Below, piece by piece: positions 54,237 through 63,318 of a DNA stretch of 64,000 nt (position 1 is its first letter; every line of letters begins with the position of its first letter). Source of the DNA: Sphaerisporangium sp040685555 (GTDB taxonomy: Bacteria; Actinomycetota; Actinomycetes; Streptosporangiales; Streptosporangiaceae); the NCBI RefSeq assembly GCF_040685555.1, contig NZ_JBFBIK010000014.1, positions 27,770-91,769 on the forward strand, written 5' to 3'. The notes under the pieces were generated by a model that did not search any database, was not told where the DNA came from, and saw only the letters and a list, made by a program, of their open reading frames with translations. The position numbers and the translations under genes are program-made.

Positions 54237-54877
54237 CCGGCCTGCTGATCTGCACCGCGCTGGGAATCGAGGCGCGGGCCGTCCGGCGTGGCCTCGCCGC
54301 CGCGTCCAAGGAGGTCCAAGTGATGCGTACCGGGCCCGGACCATGCCGGGCCGCCAGTGCGGCAGGCGATCTGCCAGGGTACGGCGCCCTGGCCGTGGTG
54401 GGGTTCGGAGGTGCGCTCGACCCGAGCCTGCGCCCGGGGGACGTGCTGGTGGCCAGGGAGGTGCTATTCGGGGACCGCGTGTTCGCCTGCGCGTCGGCGC
54501 CGTCGCTGGCCGAGGAACTGGTTCGCGCCGGGCTGCCCGCTCGTACCGGGCGGCTGCTGACCTGCGACCACGTGGTCACCGGAACCGAGCGCGCCCGCCT
54601 CGCCGCCGGTGGCGCGCACGCGGTGGACATGGAGACCGGGCCGCTGGCGGCCGCCTCGGCCGGTCGCCCGCTGGCGGCGGTACGCGTCATCGTCGACACC
54701 CCCGGCGCGCCACTGTTGAGCCTGGCCACCATACGAGGCGGCGCTTCGGCCCGCCGCGCGCTGCGGCGCCTCGGCCCGGCCCTCACGCGCTGGGCCTCAT
54801 GCGTCGATCCCCGGATCGTGCGGGGGGTCGCCCAGGAGACCATCCGGTTCTCGCATGGGAAGGAAGTGCTGTCATGA
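54233..54877 (+). CDS. hpnG: HpnG, nucleoside phosphorylase-like enzyme of hopanoid side-chain synthesis
   Basis: 214 residues, GTG start overlapping shc. Nucleoside phosphorylase fold: VGFGGALDPSLRPGDVLVAR, the catalytic-Glu-containing HAVDMETGPLAAAS and RVIVDTPGAPL. HpnG removes adenine from adenosylhopane to give phosphoribohopane. It is slightly short but all recognisable blocks are present. Overlaps hpnH by ATGA, and hpnH makes its substrate. Confidence 0.9.
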   Translation: MTGLLICTALGIEARAVRRGLAAASKEVQVMRTGPGPCRAASAAGDLPGYGALAVVGFGGALDPSLRPGDVLVAREVLFGDRVFACASAPSLAEELVRAGLPARTGRLLTCDHVVTGTERARLAAGGAHAVDMETGPLAAASAGRPLAAVRVIVDTPGAPLLSLATIRGGASARRALRRLGPALTRWASCVDPRIVRGVAQETIRFSHGKEVLS

Positions 54878-55878
54878 CGATCCCGGTACGCCAGAGCCTG
54901 CGCGTCGGCGGCTACGTCCTCCACCAGAGGCTACGGCGACGGACGAAGTTTCCACTGTTGGTCGAGCTCGAACCGCTGTTCGCCTGCAACCTCAAGTGCG
55001 CCGGCTGCGGCAAGATCCAGCACCCCGCCGACATCCTGAGGCAGCGCATGCCCGTGGACCAAGCCGTGGCCGCCATCGAGGAGAGTGGCGCCCCCATGGT
55101 GTCGATCGCGGGCGGGGAGCCGCTTATGCACCCGCAGATCGCGGAGATCGTCCGGGAGCTCGTCGCCCGCAGGAAGTACGTCTACCTCTGCACCAACGCG
55201 CTGCTGATCCCCAAGAAGATCGACGAGTTCACGCCTTCCCGGTACTTCGCGTGGACGGTGCACATCGACGGGTTGCGCGAGCGCCATGACGCGTCCGTGT
55301 GCAAGGAAGGCGTGTTCGACGAGGCGGTCGCCGCCGTCCGCGAGTGCCGGCGGCGTGGCTTCCGCGTCACCACCAACACCACCTTCTTCACCACCGACAG
55401 CCCGCAGACGGTCATCGACGTGCTCAACTACCTCAACGATGACCTGGCCGTGGACCAGATGATGATCTCGCCCGCGTATGCCTACGAGAAGGCCCCGGAT
55501 CAGGAGCATTTCCTCGGGGTACGAGAGATACGCGAACTGTTCCGCCAGGCCTTCGCCGGGGGAAACCGCCGCAGGTGGCGGTTCAACCATTCGCCCCTCT
55601 TCCTCGACTTCCTCGAAGGAAGGATCGACTTCCCGTGCACGGCCTGGGCCATCCCGTCGTACTCGATGTTCGGATGGCAACGGCCGTGCTACCTGATGGC
55701 CGACGGATACGCCCGGACGTACAAGGAACTGGTCGAGGGGACCGAGTGGGACTCCTATGGTCGTGGGCGCGATCCACGGTGTGCCAACTGCATGGCGCAC
55801 TGCGGATACGAGCCCACCGCCATCTTCGCCACTCTCGGCTCGCTCAAAGAGTCCTTACAGGCGATACGCGACGGCTGA
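54874..55878 (+). CDS. hpnH: HpnH, radical SAM adenosylhopane synthase
   Basis: 334 residues from ATG 54874. The radical SAM cluster motif is CNLKCAGC (Cys 38, 42, 45), followed by GAPMVSIAGGEPLMHPQI and YVYLCTNALLIPKKI. The C-terminal SPASM-like Cys set is CANCMAHCGYEP. HpnH joins hopene to the 5'-deoxyadenosyl group to make adenosylhopane, the first C35 intermediate. Last rightward gene of the cluster; no aminotransferase (HpnO) or polyprenyl synthase lies in the window. Confidence 0.95.
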   Translation: MTIPVRQSLRVGGYVLHQRLRRRTKFPLLVELEPLFACNLKCAGCGKIQHPADILRQRMPVDQAVAAIEESGAPMVSIAGGEPLMHPQIAEIVRELVARRKYVYLCTNALLIPKKIDEFTPSRYFAWTVHIDGLRERHDASVCKEGVFDEAVAAVRECRRRGFRVTTNTTFFTTDSPQTVIDVLNYLNDDLAVDQMMISPAYAYEKAPDQEHFLGVREIRELFRQAFAGGNRRRWRFNHSPLFLDFLEGRIDFPCTAWAIPSYSMFGWQRPCYLMADGYARTYKELVEGTEWDSYGRGRDPRCANCMAHCGYEPTAIFATLGSLKESLQAIRDG

Positions 55879-55901
55879 CCTTCGCCGAAGGGGCAGGCGG
55901 C

Positions 55902-56639
55902 TCACCCGAACCGCCGGGCGAGGCGGTGGAAGGGCCCCGGCGCGGCACCACGCAGCCGGGCGGGCACGCGCAGCCACCCCGGCACGTACGACTCGGCCCG
56001 CTCGTGCCGGATCGCCGCGACGATCGCGCGCGCCACTCGCTCCGGTGGGATGGGCGCGGGCCGGCGACGATCGTAGGGGGCGCCGCGACGATCGAAGAAG
56101 GGCGTGTCCACCACACCTGGCAGCACCACCGACACGCCGATCCCGGGAGAACCGCGGAGCTCGTGGCGGAGCGACTCGGCGAAGACGAGAAGCCCCGCCT
56201 TGGTCGCCGAGTACACCGCCTCGTGCGCCACCCCGACCGCGCCGGCGATCGAGGCGACGAAGACGATGTGTCCCCGGCCGGACCGGACCATGCCGGGGAG
56301 GAACAGAGCGGTGAGCCGCATCGGGGCCGTCAGGTTCACTCCCACCAGCCGGTCGAGCGTGTCGTGCGGCATCCGCGTAAGAGGCCCGGCCCAGCCGACC
56401 CCGGCGTTGCTGATCAGTACATCCACGGGTCCGGCACGCTCGGTGAGCAGGTGAACATCGGTCACAAGATCGCAGGCGACGGCCACCCCGCCGGTCTCGG
56501 CGGCGACACGCTCCAAGCGGGTGCGGTTACGTCCCGCCAGGACCAGTCGCGCACCGGTTGCGGCCACGGTCCGCGCGGTCGCCGCGCCCACGCCCGAAGA
56601 AGCACCCGTGATCAACACGCTCGCACCGGAAAGTCTCAT
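55902..56639 (-). CDS. Short-chain dehydrogenase/reductase
   Basis: 245 residues from ATG 56639. Cofactor motif VLITGASSGVGAATARTVA, NAG motif LISNAGVGW, catalytic Ser in IVFVASIAGAVG and Tyr/Lys in AVYSATKAGL. NADP preference is suggested by GRN after the second strand. Convergent with hpnH (23 bp). Oxidoreductases next to hopanoid clusters could modify the polyol side chain; this is only positional. A perfect 16-bp palindrome lies 207 bp upstream. Confidence 0.88.
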   Translation of the reverse strand: MRLSGASVLITGASSGVGAATARTVAATGARLVLAGRNRTRLERVAAETGGVAVACDLVTDVHLLTERAGPVDVLISNAGVGWAGPLTRMPHDTLDRLVGVNLTAPMRLTALFLPGMVRSGRGHIVFVASIAGAVGVAHEAVYSATKAGLLVFAESLRHELRGSPGIGVSVVLPGVVDTPFFDRRGAPYDRRRPAPIPPERVARAIVAAIRHERAESYVPGWLRVPARLRGAAPGPFHRLARRFG

Positions 56640-56845
56640 GCGGTTCCGGGTCCTTTGACGCGCGGCCATTCCCTGCTTCCGGGGAAAACGCCGGCTTCCA
56701 TGACAGCGGCGCTCACCATGCACCCTCTCTGCCGGATATGGCGCTTCTCATAGTCGGCTTACTTTCCACCTTTGTCGCTTCTCATGTCGGGCTCGCATAT
56801 CCCGCCCAACGTGTACCGCCGGGTGCCCGCAGCACCGGATCGAAA

Positions 56846-56861
56846 ACCCCTGATCAGGGGT
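56846..56861. promoter_or_regulatory. Perfect 16-bp palindrome
   Basis: ACCCCTGATCAGGGGT is fully self-complementary. It lies in the 363-bp gap 56640-57002 (otherwise AT-mixed and without genes), upstream of the leftward SDR gene and downstream of the isochorismatase remnant. An operator is more likely than a terminator because no loop exists. Confidence 0.5.
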
Positions 56862-57002
56862 CTCATATTAGGCCTGACCTGGGCATACCCGCGTTTACAG
56901 GCCGCCGATCCCTGCCGCGCCGGGAGATCGGCAAGCGCAACCCGATGGCGTTCTCCGGCCATTGGGAAACTAGACCCTATAGAGCGGCGAATCGCACGAT
57001 GA

Positions 57003-57188
57003 TCATATATTCAGGCATTGCACGGAGTCGGTGATCTCAGCGCGCATGTTGCGTTCCATCATCCGTACGGCGGCTTCGGCGAGGTCACGGTGGATGTGGG
57101 CCTTTCCGGCGCTCTCCTCCAGCAGCTCGACGTCCTCGTGCGTGTACGGGCTGAGCATGTCTATGACGATCAAAGCGGTGGTCCCCAT
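57003..57188 (-). pseudogene. Isochorismatase-family hydrolase with the middle deleted in frame
   Basis: 61 codons. Residues 1-30 (MGTTALIVIDMLSPYTHEDV...) match the N-terminus of cysteine hydrolases of the isochorismatase family, including the first catalytic Asp (VIDML). Residues 31-60 (AHIHRDLAEAAVRMMERNMR) match the C-terminus. About 110-120 residues with the catalytic Lys and Cys are missing, so no activity is expected. The frame remains open. Confidence 0.7.
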
Positions 57189-57225
57189 GCTCCTCTGCCT
57201 TCCCAGCGGACCTCCCTCGACTCAT

Positions 57226-57293
57226 GCGGTCACCAGGCCGAACCGATCGCGTGCAGTGTGCAGTCACCAGGCCCAACCGATCGCGTGCGGTGT
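57226..57293. repeat. 34-bp tandem duplication
   Basis: Copies at 57226-57259 and 57260-57293 agree at 31 of 34 positions; the shared core is AACCGATCGCGTGC. It is intergenic. Confidence 0.88.
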
Positions 57294-57344
57294 GTCGAGC
57301 GAGCCCGACGCCCCGGCAGGTGCCATCAGCGCGTACCTGTCGCG

Positions 57345-57355
57345 CGAAAGTTTCG
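57345..57355. promoter_or_regulatory. CGAAA-N-TTTCG palindrome
   Basis: CGAAAGTTTCG is a perfect inverted repeat with the same CGAAA arms as the operators before the GH10 gene and the ROK regulator. TGAAAGTTTCA, a related palindrome, follows at 57449-57459. Both are about 500-600 bp upstream of the esterase gene. Confidence 0.5.
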
Positions 57356-57640
57356 GCTTCGCTTCCTCGAAGTGCCCGGAGACCTCGCACAACGCCTGTC
57401 CTCACTCGCCGGAAATCGCGATCGACGCCGGAGATGGGGCCAGAGTGATGAAAGTTTCAGCACAATGCCGTGTGCGTCGGAGTGCGGGGACGCCGATAAC
57501 ACCAGATCGGCCGCACCGAAGCTCCGGGCGCTTGCGGCGCGCCTTCTGCCCGGCCCTTGACGGCACCTCCCTGTCTCGTATTTGCTCCGCCCACACCACC
57601 CCGTACACCGACGGAGAAGGAGCTAGCCGACCAGGCAAAA

Positions 57641-57654
57641 TGTTAACGCTAACA
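57641..57654. promoter_or_regulatory. LacI-type operator TGTTA-N4-TAACA
   Basis: TGTTAACGCTAACA has perfect 5-bp arms around ACGC and resembles LacI-family operators of arabinose/xylose systems in actinobacteria (consensus near TGTTAGCGCTAACA). It is about 300 bp upstream of the secreted esterase and GH43 genes. No LacI-family gene is in the window. Confidence 0.55.
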
Positions 57655-57954
57655 AGCCCCGGCGGCCGGAGGCCGTGAACCCCGGGACAGACACCACGTC
57701 CACGCGGTCCACCGATCGCCGGCATCCCGGCAGGAGGTTGTCCGTCCGGGCGGAGAGCCGAAGCCGTCGGCATATTGGCTCGCCGCGACGGCGGGGCCCG
57801 CGACAGAACGGACGGCCGTGCGGGGCGGATCCCGCGTCCGGCCGCACAGGCCACCACCTCACGACGCTCGCCGCCGAGATGGCCCGATCGTTGAATCTGT
57901 TATCGCTCACAGCGTCGACCCAGTGTGGTCGCCGATGCCCGAAAGAGGTCGAGC

Positions 57955-59100
57955 ATGCTCATGTGGAGACGATGGTGCGCCGGGGCGTTCCTGATGGTGG
58001 TCGCGGTGGTGCTGGGCGCGGTGAGCGGGACGGGGGCCGCGAGCGCGGAGTCCAACGGCGGGGTGCGGGTGATGCCGCTGGGGGACTCGATCACCGAGGG
58101 CACGCAGGTGCCGGGCGGATACCGGATCGGGTTGTGGCAGCGCCTGGCGGCCGGCCGCTACACGACCGACTTCGTCGGATCCCAGTTCAACGGGCCGGGA
58201 AACCTCGGTGACCACGACCACGAGGGACATCCCGGGTGGCGGATCGACCAGATCGACGCCAACATCACCGGCTGGGCGCGGACGTACAACCCGCGCACGG
58301 TGCTGCTGCACATCGGCACCAACGACGTGCTGCAGAACTACAACGTGAGCAGCGCGCCCCAGCGGCTGTCCACGCTGATCGACCACATCACCACGGCCGT
58401 GCCCAACGCTGACGTGTTCGTCGCGACCATCATCCCGCTGTCGAACTCCAGCCAGGAAGCCGCCGCCCGCACCTTCAACGCGGCCATCCCCGGCATCGTT
58501 CAGAGCAAGGTGAACGCCGGCAAGCACGTCCACCTGGTCGACATGCACGCCAAGCTGACCACCGCCGACCTGGTCGACGGTATTCACCCCACTGCCACTG
58601 GCTACGACAAGATGGCCGCCGCGTGGTACACCGCACTCCAGGCCGTCCCCGGCAGCATCGGCCAGCCGGGCGGTTCCAGCCCCAGCCCCAGCCCGAGCCC
58701 GTCGCCCTCGGGGGGTACGACCGCGATTCGCGGCGTGGGGTCCGGGCGGTGTCTGGATGTCACCGGCGCGTCGCAGACCAGCGGCACGCTGGTGCAGATC
58801 TGGGACTGCAATGGGCAGGCCAACCAGCAGTGGACGCTGACCTCCGCAGGTGAGTTGCGGGTGTACGGCGGCAAGTGCCTGGACGTCTACCAGCAGAGCA
58901 CCGCCGACGGTGCCCAGGTGCAGATCTGGGACTGTAACGGCCAGAGCAACCAGAAGTGGCGCCTCAACGGCGACGGAAGCATCACCGCGGTCGGCGCGAA
59001 CAAATGCTTGGACGTGCCGAACTACTCCACCGCCAACGGCGTGAAACTGCAGATCTGGTCGTGCACCGGCGCCGCCAACCAGCTCTGGACCAAACAGTGA
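57955..59100 (+). CDS. Secreted SGNH esterase with CBM13 ricin-type lectin domain
   Basis: 381 residues from ATG 57955. Signal peptide about 1-33 (ending AASAE). The SGNH domain has GDS block PLGDSITEGTQVPGGYR, GxND block LHIGTNDVL and DxxH block VDGIHPTATGYDKM, all catalytic residues present (CE3 or related acetylxylan-esterase type). A Ser/Pro linker (SPSPSPSPSPSG) leads to a beta-trefoil CBM13 with three QxW-type repeats (GQANQQW, GQSNQKW, GAANQLW). It should remove acetyl groups from xylan. Confidence 0.92.
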   Translation: MLMWRRWCAGAFLMVVAVVLGAVSGTGAASAESNGGVRVMPLGDSITEGTQVPGGYRIGLWQRLAAGRYTTDFVGSQFNGPGNLGDHDHEGHPGWRIDQIDANITGWARTYNPRTVLLHIGTNDVLQNYNVSSAPQRLSTLIDHITTAVPNADVFVATIIPLSNSSQEAAARTFNAAIPGIVQSKVNAGKHVHLVDMHAKLTTADLVDGIHPTATGYDKMAAAWYTALQAVPGSIGQPGGSSPSPSPSPSPSGGTTAIRGVGSGRCLDVTGASQTSGTLVQIWDCNGQANQQWTLTSAGELRVYGGKCLDVYQQSTADGAQVQIWDCNGQSNQKWRLNGDGSITAVGANKCLDVPNYSTANGVKLQIWSCTGAANQLWTKQ

Positions 59101-59349
59101 AACGGCGTACCAGACCGAACGTCGGCATCGGAATCGGCATGGCGGCCCTGGTCGCGGTCGCGGCCGACCCTCAGGCCGCGCTTCTCCGAAGTGAGCGATC
59201 CGAGCCGTGCTCCCACCTACGGGACCGTCCGACCACCTTGATCTGGACGCCGGTCAGAGAGCACGTCATGCGTGACCGCCCCGCTGCCGCGGCAGTGCAT
59301 CACGCTCACATATCGGGCTGTCCGGCCCGGAGGATCGAAGGAGGACTCA

Positions 59350-61458
59350 ATGGTTGCCATCGGTAAGGTCGGGCACGCCTTTCCGCGGCGGCGTGGCTGG
59401 CGGTCACTGCTCGCCGTGTTCGTGACGGTCGTCCTGGCCGGATCCATGGTCGCGATCGGTACGACGACGGCATCGGCGGCGAGTGTGGACACCAGCGCGT
59501 GGTATGTGCTGGTGAACCGCAACAGTGGCAAGGCGCTGGATGTGTACAACCTGGCGACCAATGACGGGGCGCGGATCACCCAGTGGGCGCGCAACGACGG
59601 CAACCAGCAGCAGTGGCAGTTCGTCGACTCAGGCGGCGGCTACTACCGGCTGAAGTCCAAGCTTTCCGGCAAGGTGCTGGACGTCTACAACCTTTCCACC
59701 GCCGACGGCGCCGCCATCGTGCAATGGAGCGACGGAAACGGTGTCAACCAGCAGTTCCGCCTCACCGACTCCTCCGACGGCTACATCCGCCTGATCAACC
59801 GCAACAGCGGCAAGGCCGTCGAAGTCCAGAACGCCTCCACCGCCGACGGCGGCAACATCGTCCAGTACACCGACTGGAACGGCGCCAACCAGCAGTGGCA
59901 ACTCGTCAAAATGGGCGGCACCCCCAATCCCACCCCGACGCCGACCCCAACCACGCCGACGACCCGGTACAACAATCCCGTCATCTGGCAGGACTTCGCC
60001 GACGGTGACATCATCCGGGTCGGCGACGCGTACTACTACTCGGCCTCGACCATGCACTACTCGCCTGGCGCGCCGATCCTGCGTTCCTACGACCTGGTGA
60101 ACTGGGAGTACGCGGGCCACTCGGTGCCCCGGCTCGACTTCGACTCCACCGCCTACGACCTGAGCGGCGGGCGCGCCTACGTCAAGGGCATCTGGGCGTC
60201 CGCGCTGAACTACCGGCCGAGGAACAGCACGTACTACTGGCTCGGTTGCGTCGAGTTCAACCGCACCTACGTGTACACCGCGTCGGCGGTGGACGGCACC
60301 TGGCAGAAGCGGTCGCGGATCAACAACTGCTACTACGACGCCGGCCTGCTCGTCGACGACAACGACACCATGTACGTCGCCTACGGCAACAGCAACATCA
60401 GCGTCGCGCAGCTGTCCGCCGACGGGCTCAGCGAGGTGCGCCACCAGCAGGTGTTCACCACGCCGTCGAGTGTCGGCACTCTTGAGGGCTCCCGCTTCTA
60501 CAAGCGCGACGGCTACTACTACATCTGGCTGACCCGCCCCGCCAACGGGCAGTACGTGCTGCGGTCCACCAGCCCGTTCGGCCCGTACGAGATGCGGCAG
60601 GTCCTGCTCGACATGCCCGGCCCGATCTCCGGTGGCGGGGTGCCGCATCAGGGCGGTCTCGTGCAGACCCAGAACGGCGCCTGGTATTACATGGCCTTCG
60701 TCGACGCCTACCCCGGTGGCCGGATGCCGGCTCTCGCGCCGATCACCTGGAGCGCCGACGGCTGGCCCACCGTCCAGACCGTCAACGGCGCCTGGGGCGC
60801 CTCGTACCCGACGCCGAACATCCAGACCACGAAGACCGTGAAACCGATGATCGGCGCCGACACCTTCACCACGAGCGCGCTCGGGCCGCAGTGGGAGTGG
60901 AACCACAACCCCGACGACACCAAGTGGTCGGCGGGTAGCGGGCTGCGACTGCAGACCGCTACCGTCACCGGCGACCTGTACGCGGCCCGCAACACCCTCA
61001 CCCACCGCATCCAGGGCCCCTCGTCCACCGCGACGATCGACCTGGACTACTCCACGATGAGCAACGGTGACCGGGCCGGGCTGGCCATGCTCCGCGACTC
61101 GTCGGCGTGGATCGGCGTCAGGCGCGACAACGGCGCCACCCGGGTGGTGATGACCAACAACATCACCATGAACAGTAGCTGGCAGACCACCGCCACCGGC
61201 ACAGAGGCCGCGAGCGCGCCGGTCTCCGGCGGCCGGATCTGGCTGCGCGTCAACGCCGACATCCGCCCGGGCTCGGGACGGCAGGCCCGCTTCTCCTACA
61301 GCACCGACGGGGTCAACTTCACCACCCTCGGCCCGGCCTTCACGCTCAACAACGCCTGGCAGTTCTTCATGGGCTACCGGTTCGCGATGTTCAACTACGC
61401 AACCCAGGCCCTCGGCGGCTCGGTGACCGTGCGCCGGTTCGACCTGACCACCCCCTGA
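59350..61458 (+). CDS. Secreted CBM13-GH43 glycosidase with C-terminal beta-sandwich
   Basis: 702 residues from ATG 59350 (AAGGAGG upstream). A long signal peptide (about 1-45, ending ASAAS), a CBM13 trefoil (about 48-192; repeats DGNQQQWQF, GVNQQFRL, GANQQWQL), a Pro/Thr linker, then a GH43 five-bladed propeller (about 208-505). Acidic catalytic candidates are Asp in WQDFADGDIIRVGDAYYYSA, Asp in CYYDAGLLVDDND and Glu in GTLEGSRFYKRDGYYYI. A C-terminal concanavalin-like domain (about 525-700) completes the GH43 subfamily layout. Activity is probably exo-xylosidase or arabinofuranosidase on xylan chains. Confidence 0.9.
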   Translation: MVAIGKVGHAFPRRRGWRSLLAVFVTVVLAGSMVAIGTTTASAASVDTSAWYVLVNRNSGKALDVYNLATNDGARITQWARNDGNQQQWQFVDSGGGYYRLKSKLSGKVLDVYNLSTADGAAIVQWSDGNGVNQQFRLTDSSDGYIRLINRNSGKAVEVQNASTADGGNIVQYTDWNGANQQWQLVKMGGTPNPTPTPTPTTPTTRYNNPVIWQDFADGDIIRVGDAYYYSASTMHYSPGAPILRSYDLVNWEYAGHSVPRLDFDSTAYDLSGGRAYVKGIWASALNYRPRNSTYYWLGCVEFNRTYVYTASAVDGTWQKRSRINNCYYDAGLLVDDNDTMYVAYGNSNISVAQLSADGLSEVRHQQVFTTPSSVGTLEGSRFYKRDGYYYIWLTRPANGQYVLRSTSPFGPYEMRQVLLDMPGPISGGGVPHQGGLVQTQNGAWYYMAFVDAYPGGRMPALAPITWSADGWPTVQTVNGAWGASYPTPNIQTTKTVKPMIGADTFTTSALGPQWEWNHNPDDTKWSAGSGLRLQTATVTGDLYAARNTLTHRIQGPSSTATIDLDYSTMSNGDRAGLAMLRDSSAWIGVRRDNGATRVVMTNNITMNSSWQTTATGTEAASAPVSGGRIWLRVNADIRPGSGRQARFSYSTDGVNFTTLGPAFTLNNAWQFFMGYRFAMFNYATQALGGSVTVRRFDLTTP

Positions 61459-61479
61459 GTACAGAAAGGACGGGTGATC

Positions 61480-63318
61480 ATGAAAGTCGCATCTCCCCTC
61501 CGACTCGACGTCATATCCAGGCGCGGTGTGCTTTTGCTCATGGCACTGCTCTGCACCGTGACGCTGATCCCGGGTACGGCCCGGGCGGATAATCCGATCG
61601 TCCAGACGATCTACACCGCTGATCCGGCTCCATTGGTGTACAACGGCCGGGTCTATCTGTATACGGGGCATGACGAGGACGGGTCGACGTATTTCACGAT
61701 GAAGGATTGGCGGGTGTGGTCGACCACCGACATGGTGAACTGGACCGACCATGGTTCCCCGCTGAGCGTCGCCACTTTCAGTTGGGCGAAGTCGGATGCG
61801 TGGGCGGGTCAGACGATCTACCGCAACGGTAAGTTCTACTGGTACGTGCCGACGACCAACCGGTCGACCGGGCGGATGGCCATCGGGGTGGCGGTCTCCG
61901 ACAGCCCGACCGGGCCGTTCAAGGACGCGATCGGGCGTCCGCTGGTGGAGAACGGTGAGATCGATCCCACGGTGTTCATCGACGACAACGGGCAGGCCTA
62001 CCTGTACTGGGGCAACCCGCATCTGTCGTACGTGAAGCTGAACACCGACATGATCTCCTACTCCGGCAGCGTGACGCAGATCGCGCTGACCACCGCGGGG
62101 TTCGGTACTCGTAGCGGGGATGCCAACCGTCCGACCCTGTTCGAAGAGGGTCCGTGGGTTTACAAGCGCAACGGCCTGTACTACATCGTGTTCGCGGCGA
62201 AATGCTGCTCGGAGTTCATCGCGTATTCCACGGCCACCAGTCCGACCGGGCCGTGGACCTACCGGGGAACGATCATGCCCACGCAGGGCAGCAGCTTCAC
62301 CAACCACCCCGGCGTCATCGATTACAACGGCGGGTCGTACTTCTTCTACCACAACGGCGCGCTGCCGGGCGGCGGCGGCTACACCCGTTCGGTCGCGGTG
62401 GAGAAGTTCTCCTACAACTCTGATGGGACCATCCCGACGATCAACATGACCACGACGGGGGCGCCGCAGGTGGGCACGTTGAACCCCTACGTCCGTCAGG
62501 AGGCCGAGACGATCGCCTGGGAGTCCGGCGTGGAGACCGAGCCTTCCACGGAGGGCGGGATGAACGTCGGGTGGATCGAGAACGGGGACTACGTCAAGGT
62601 CAAGGGGGTCGCCTTCGGTTCCGGCGCGACGTCCTTCAGCGCGCGGGTGGCCTCGGCGACCAGCGGCGGCCGGATCGAGCTGCGTCTGGACGGTGTCAAC
62701 GGCGCGCTGGTGGGGACGTGCACGGTGGCGGGCACCGGCGGCTGGCAGACCTGGACGACGGTCACCTGCCCGGTGAGCGGCGCGACGGGCACCCATGACC
62801 TGTACTTCAAGTACACCGGCGGGAGCGGCACCCTGTTCAACGTGAACTGGTGGCAGTTCAACGGCGGCACCGGTACCGGCGGGAACCTGTTGACCAACGG
62901 CGACATGGAGAGCGGCACGACTGGTTGGGGTGCGTCCGGCGGAACCCTGTCGTCCGTCACCAACGCCGTGCACGGCGGCGCGCGGGCGCTGTCCATCACC
63001 GGACGCACGGCGTCATGGAACGGCACCACTCAGGATGTGACCTCCAAGCTCACCAACGGCAAGAGCTACACGACGAGCGTCTGGGTGCGGTCGCAGAGCG
63101 GTACGCCGAGCGCGAAGGCGACCCTGGCGGTCACGGCGAACGGCACGACGAACTACCTCCAGCTGACTCCGGCGGCGGTGGTCAACTCCGGCGGCTGGAC
63201 CCAGCTCACCGGCACGGCGACGGTGTCGTGGAGCGGGACGCTGACCGGGGCCACCTTCTACGTCGAGACGGCGGCGGGCACCGACGGCTTCTCCATCGAC
63301 GACGCCTCGTTCCAGTAG
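61480..63318 (+). CDS. Secreted GH43 arabinofuranosidase/xylosidase with CBM6 and CBM4/9-type modules
   Basis: 612 residues from ATG 61480 (a GTG two codons earlier is possible). Signal peptide 1-36 (ending ARA). GH43 propeller about 38-335: catalytic Asp in YTADPAPLVYNGRVYLYTGH, Asp in GEIDPTVFIDDNGQAYLYWG and Glu in LFEEGPWVYKRNGLYYI. CBM6 follows (about 345-465: RQEAETIAWESGVETE, GWIENGDYVKVKG, FKYTGGSGTLFNVNWWQF), then a CBM4/9-like module (about 475-612: LLTNGDMESGTTGWGASG). It lies 21 bp after the previous GH43 gene, so the two are probably co-transcribed. Likely substrate is arabinoxylan. Confidence 0.92.
   Translation: MKVASPLRLDVISRRGVLLLMALLCTVTLIPGTARADNPIVQTIYTADPAPLVYNGRVYLYTGHDEDGSTYFTMKDWRVWSTTDMVNWTDHGSPLSVATFSWAKSDAWAGQTIYRNGKFYWYVPTTNRSTGRMAIGVAVSDSPTGPFKDAIGRPLVENGEIDPTVFIDDNGQAYLYWGNPHLSYVKLNTDMISYSGSVTQIALTTAGFGTRSGDANRPTLFEEGPWVYKRNGLYYIVFAAKCCSEFIAYSTATSPTGPWTYRGTIMPTQGSSFTNHPGVIDYNGGSYFFYHNGALPGGGGYTRSVAVEKFSYNSDGTIPTINMTTTGAPQVGTLNPYVRQEAETIAWESGVETEPSTEGGMNVGWIENGDYVKVKGVAFGSGATSFSARVASATSGGRIELRLDGVNGALVGTCTVAGTGGWQTWTTVTCPVSGATGTHDLYFKYTGGSGTLFNVNWWQFNGGTGTGGNLLTNGDMESGTTGWGASGGTLSSVTNAVHGGARALSITGRTASWNGTTQDVTSKLTNGKSYTTSVWVRSQSGTPSAKATLAVTANGTTNYLQLTPAAVVNSGGWTQLTGTATVSWSGTLTGATFYVETAAGTDGFSIDDASFQ

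Larger units (their letters stand above)
57189..57954. other. Long control region before the polymer-degrading genes
   Basis: 766 bp without a supportable gene. It holds a 34-bp tandem duplication, CGAAAGTTTCG, TGAAAGTTTCA and TGTTAACGCTAACA (all listed), and a ribosome site GAAAGAGG before ATG 57955. Confidence 0.6.

Noticed and set aside
59629..62973. A 1114-codon open frame antisense to the two GH43 genes
   Set aside because: Both underlying genes have signal peptides, catalytic residues and CBMs; the antisense frame is open only because of GC-biased third positions and has no domain.
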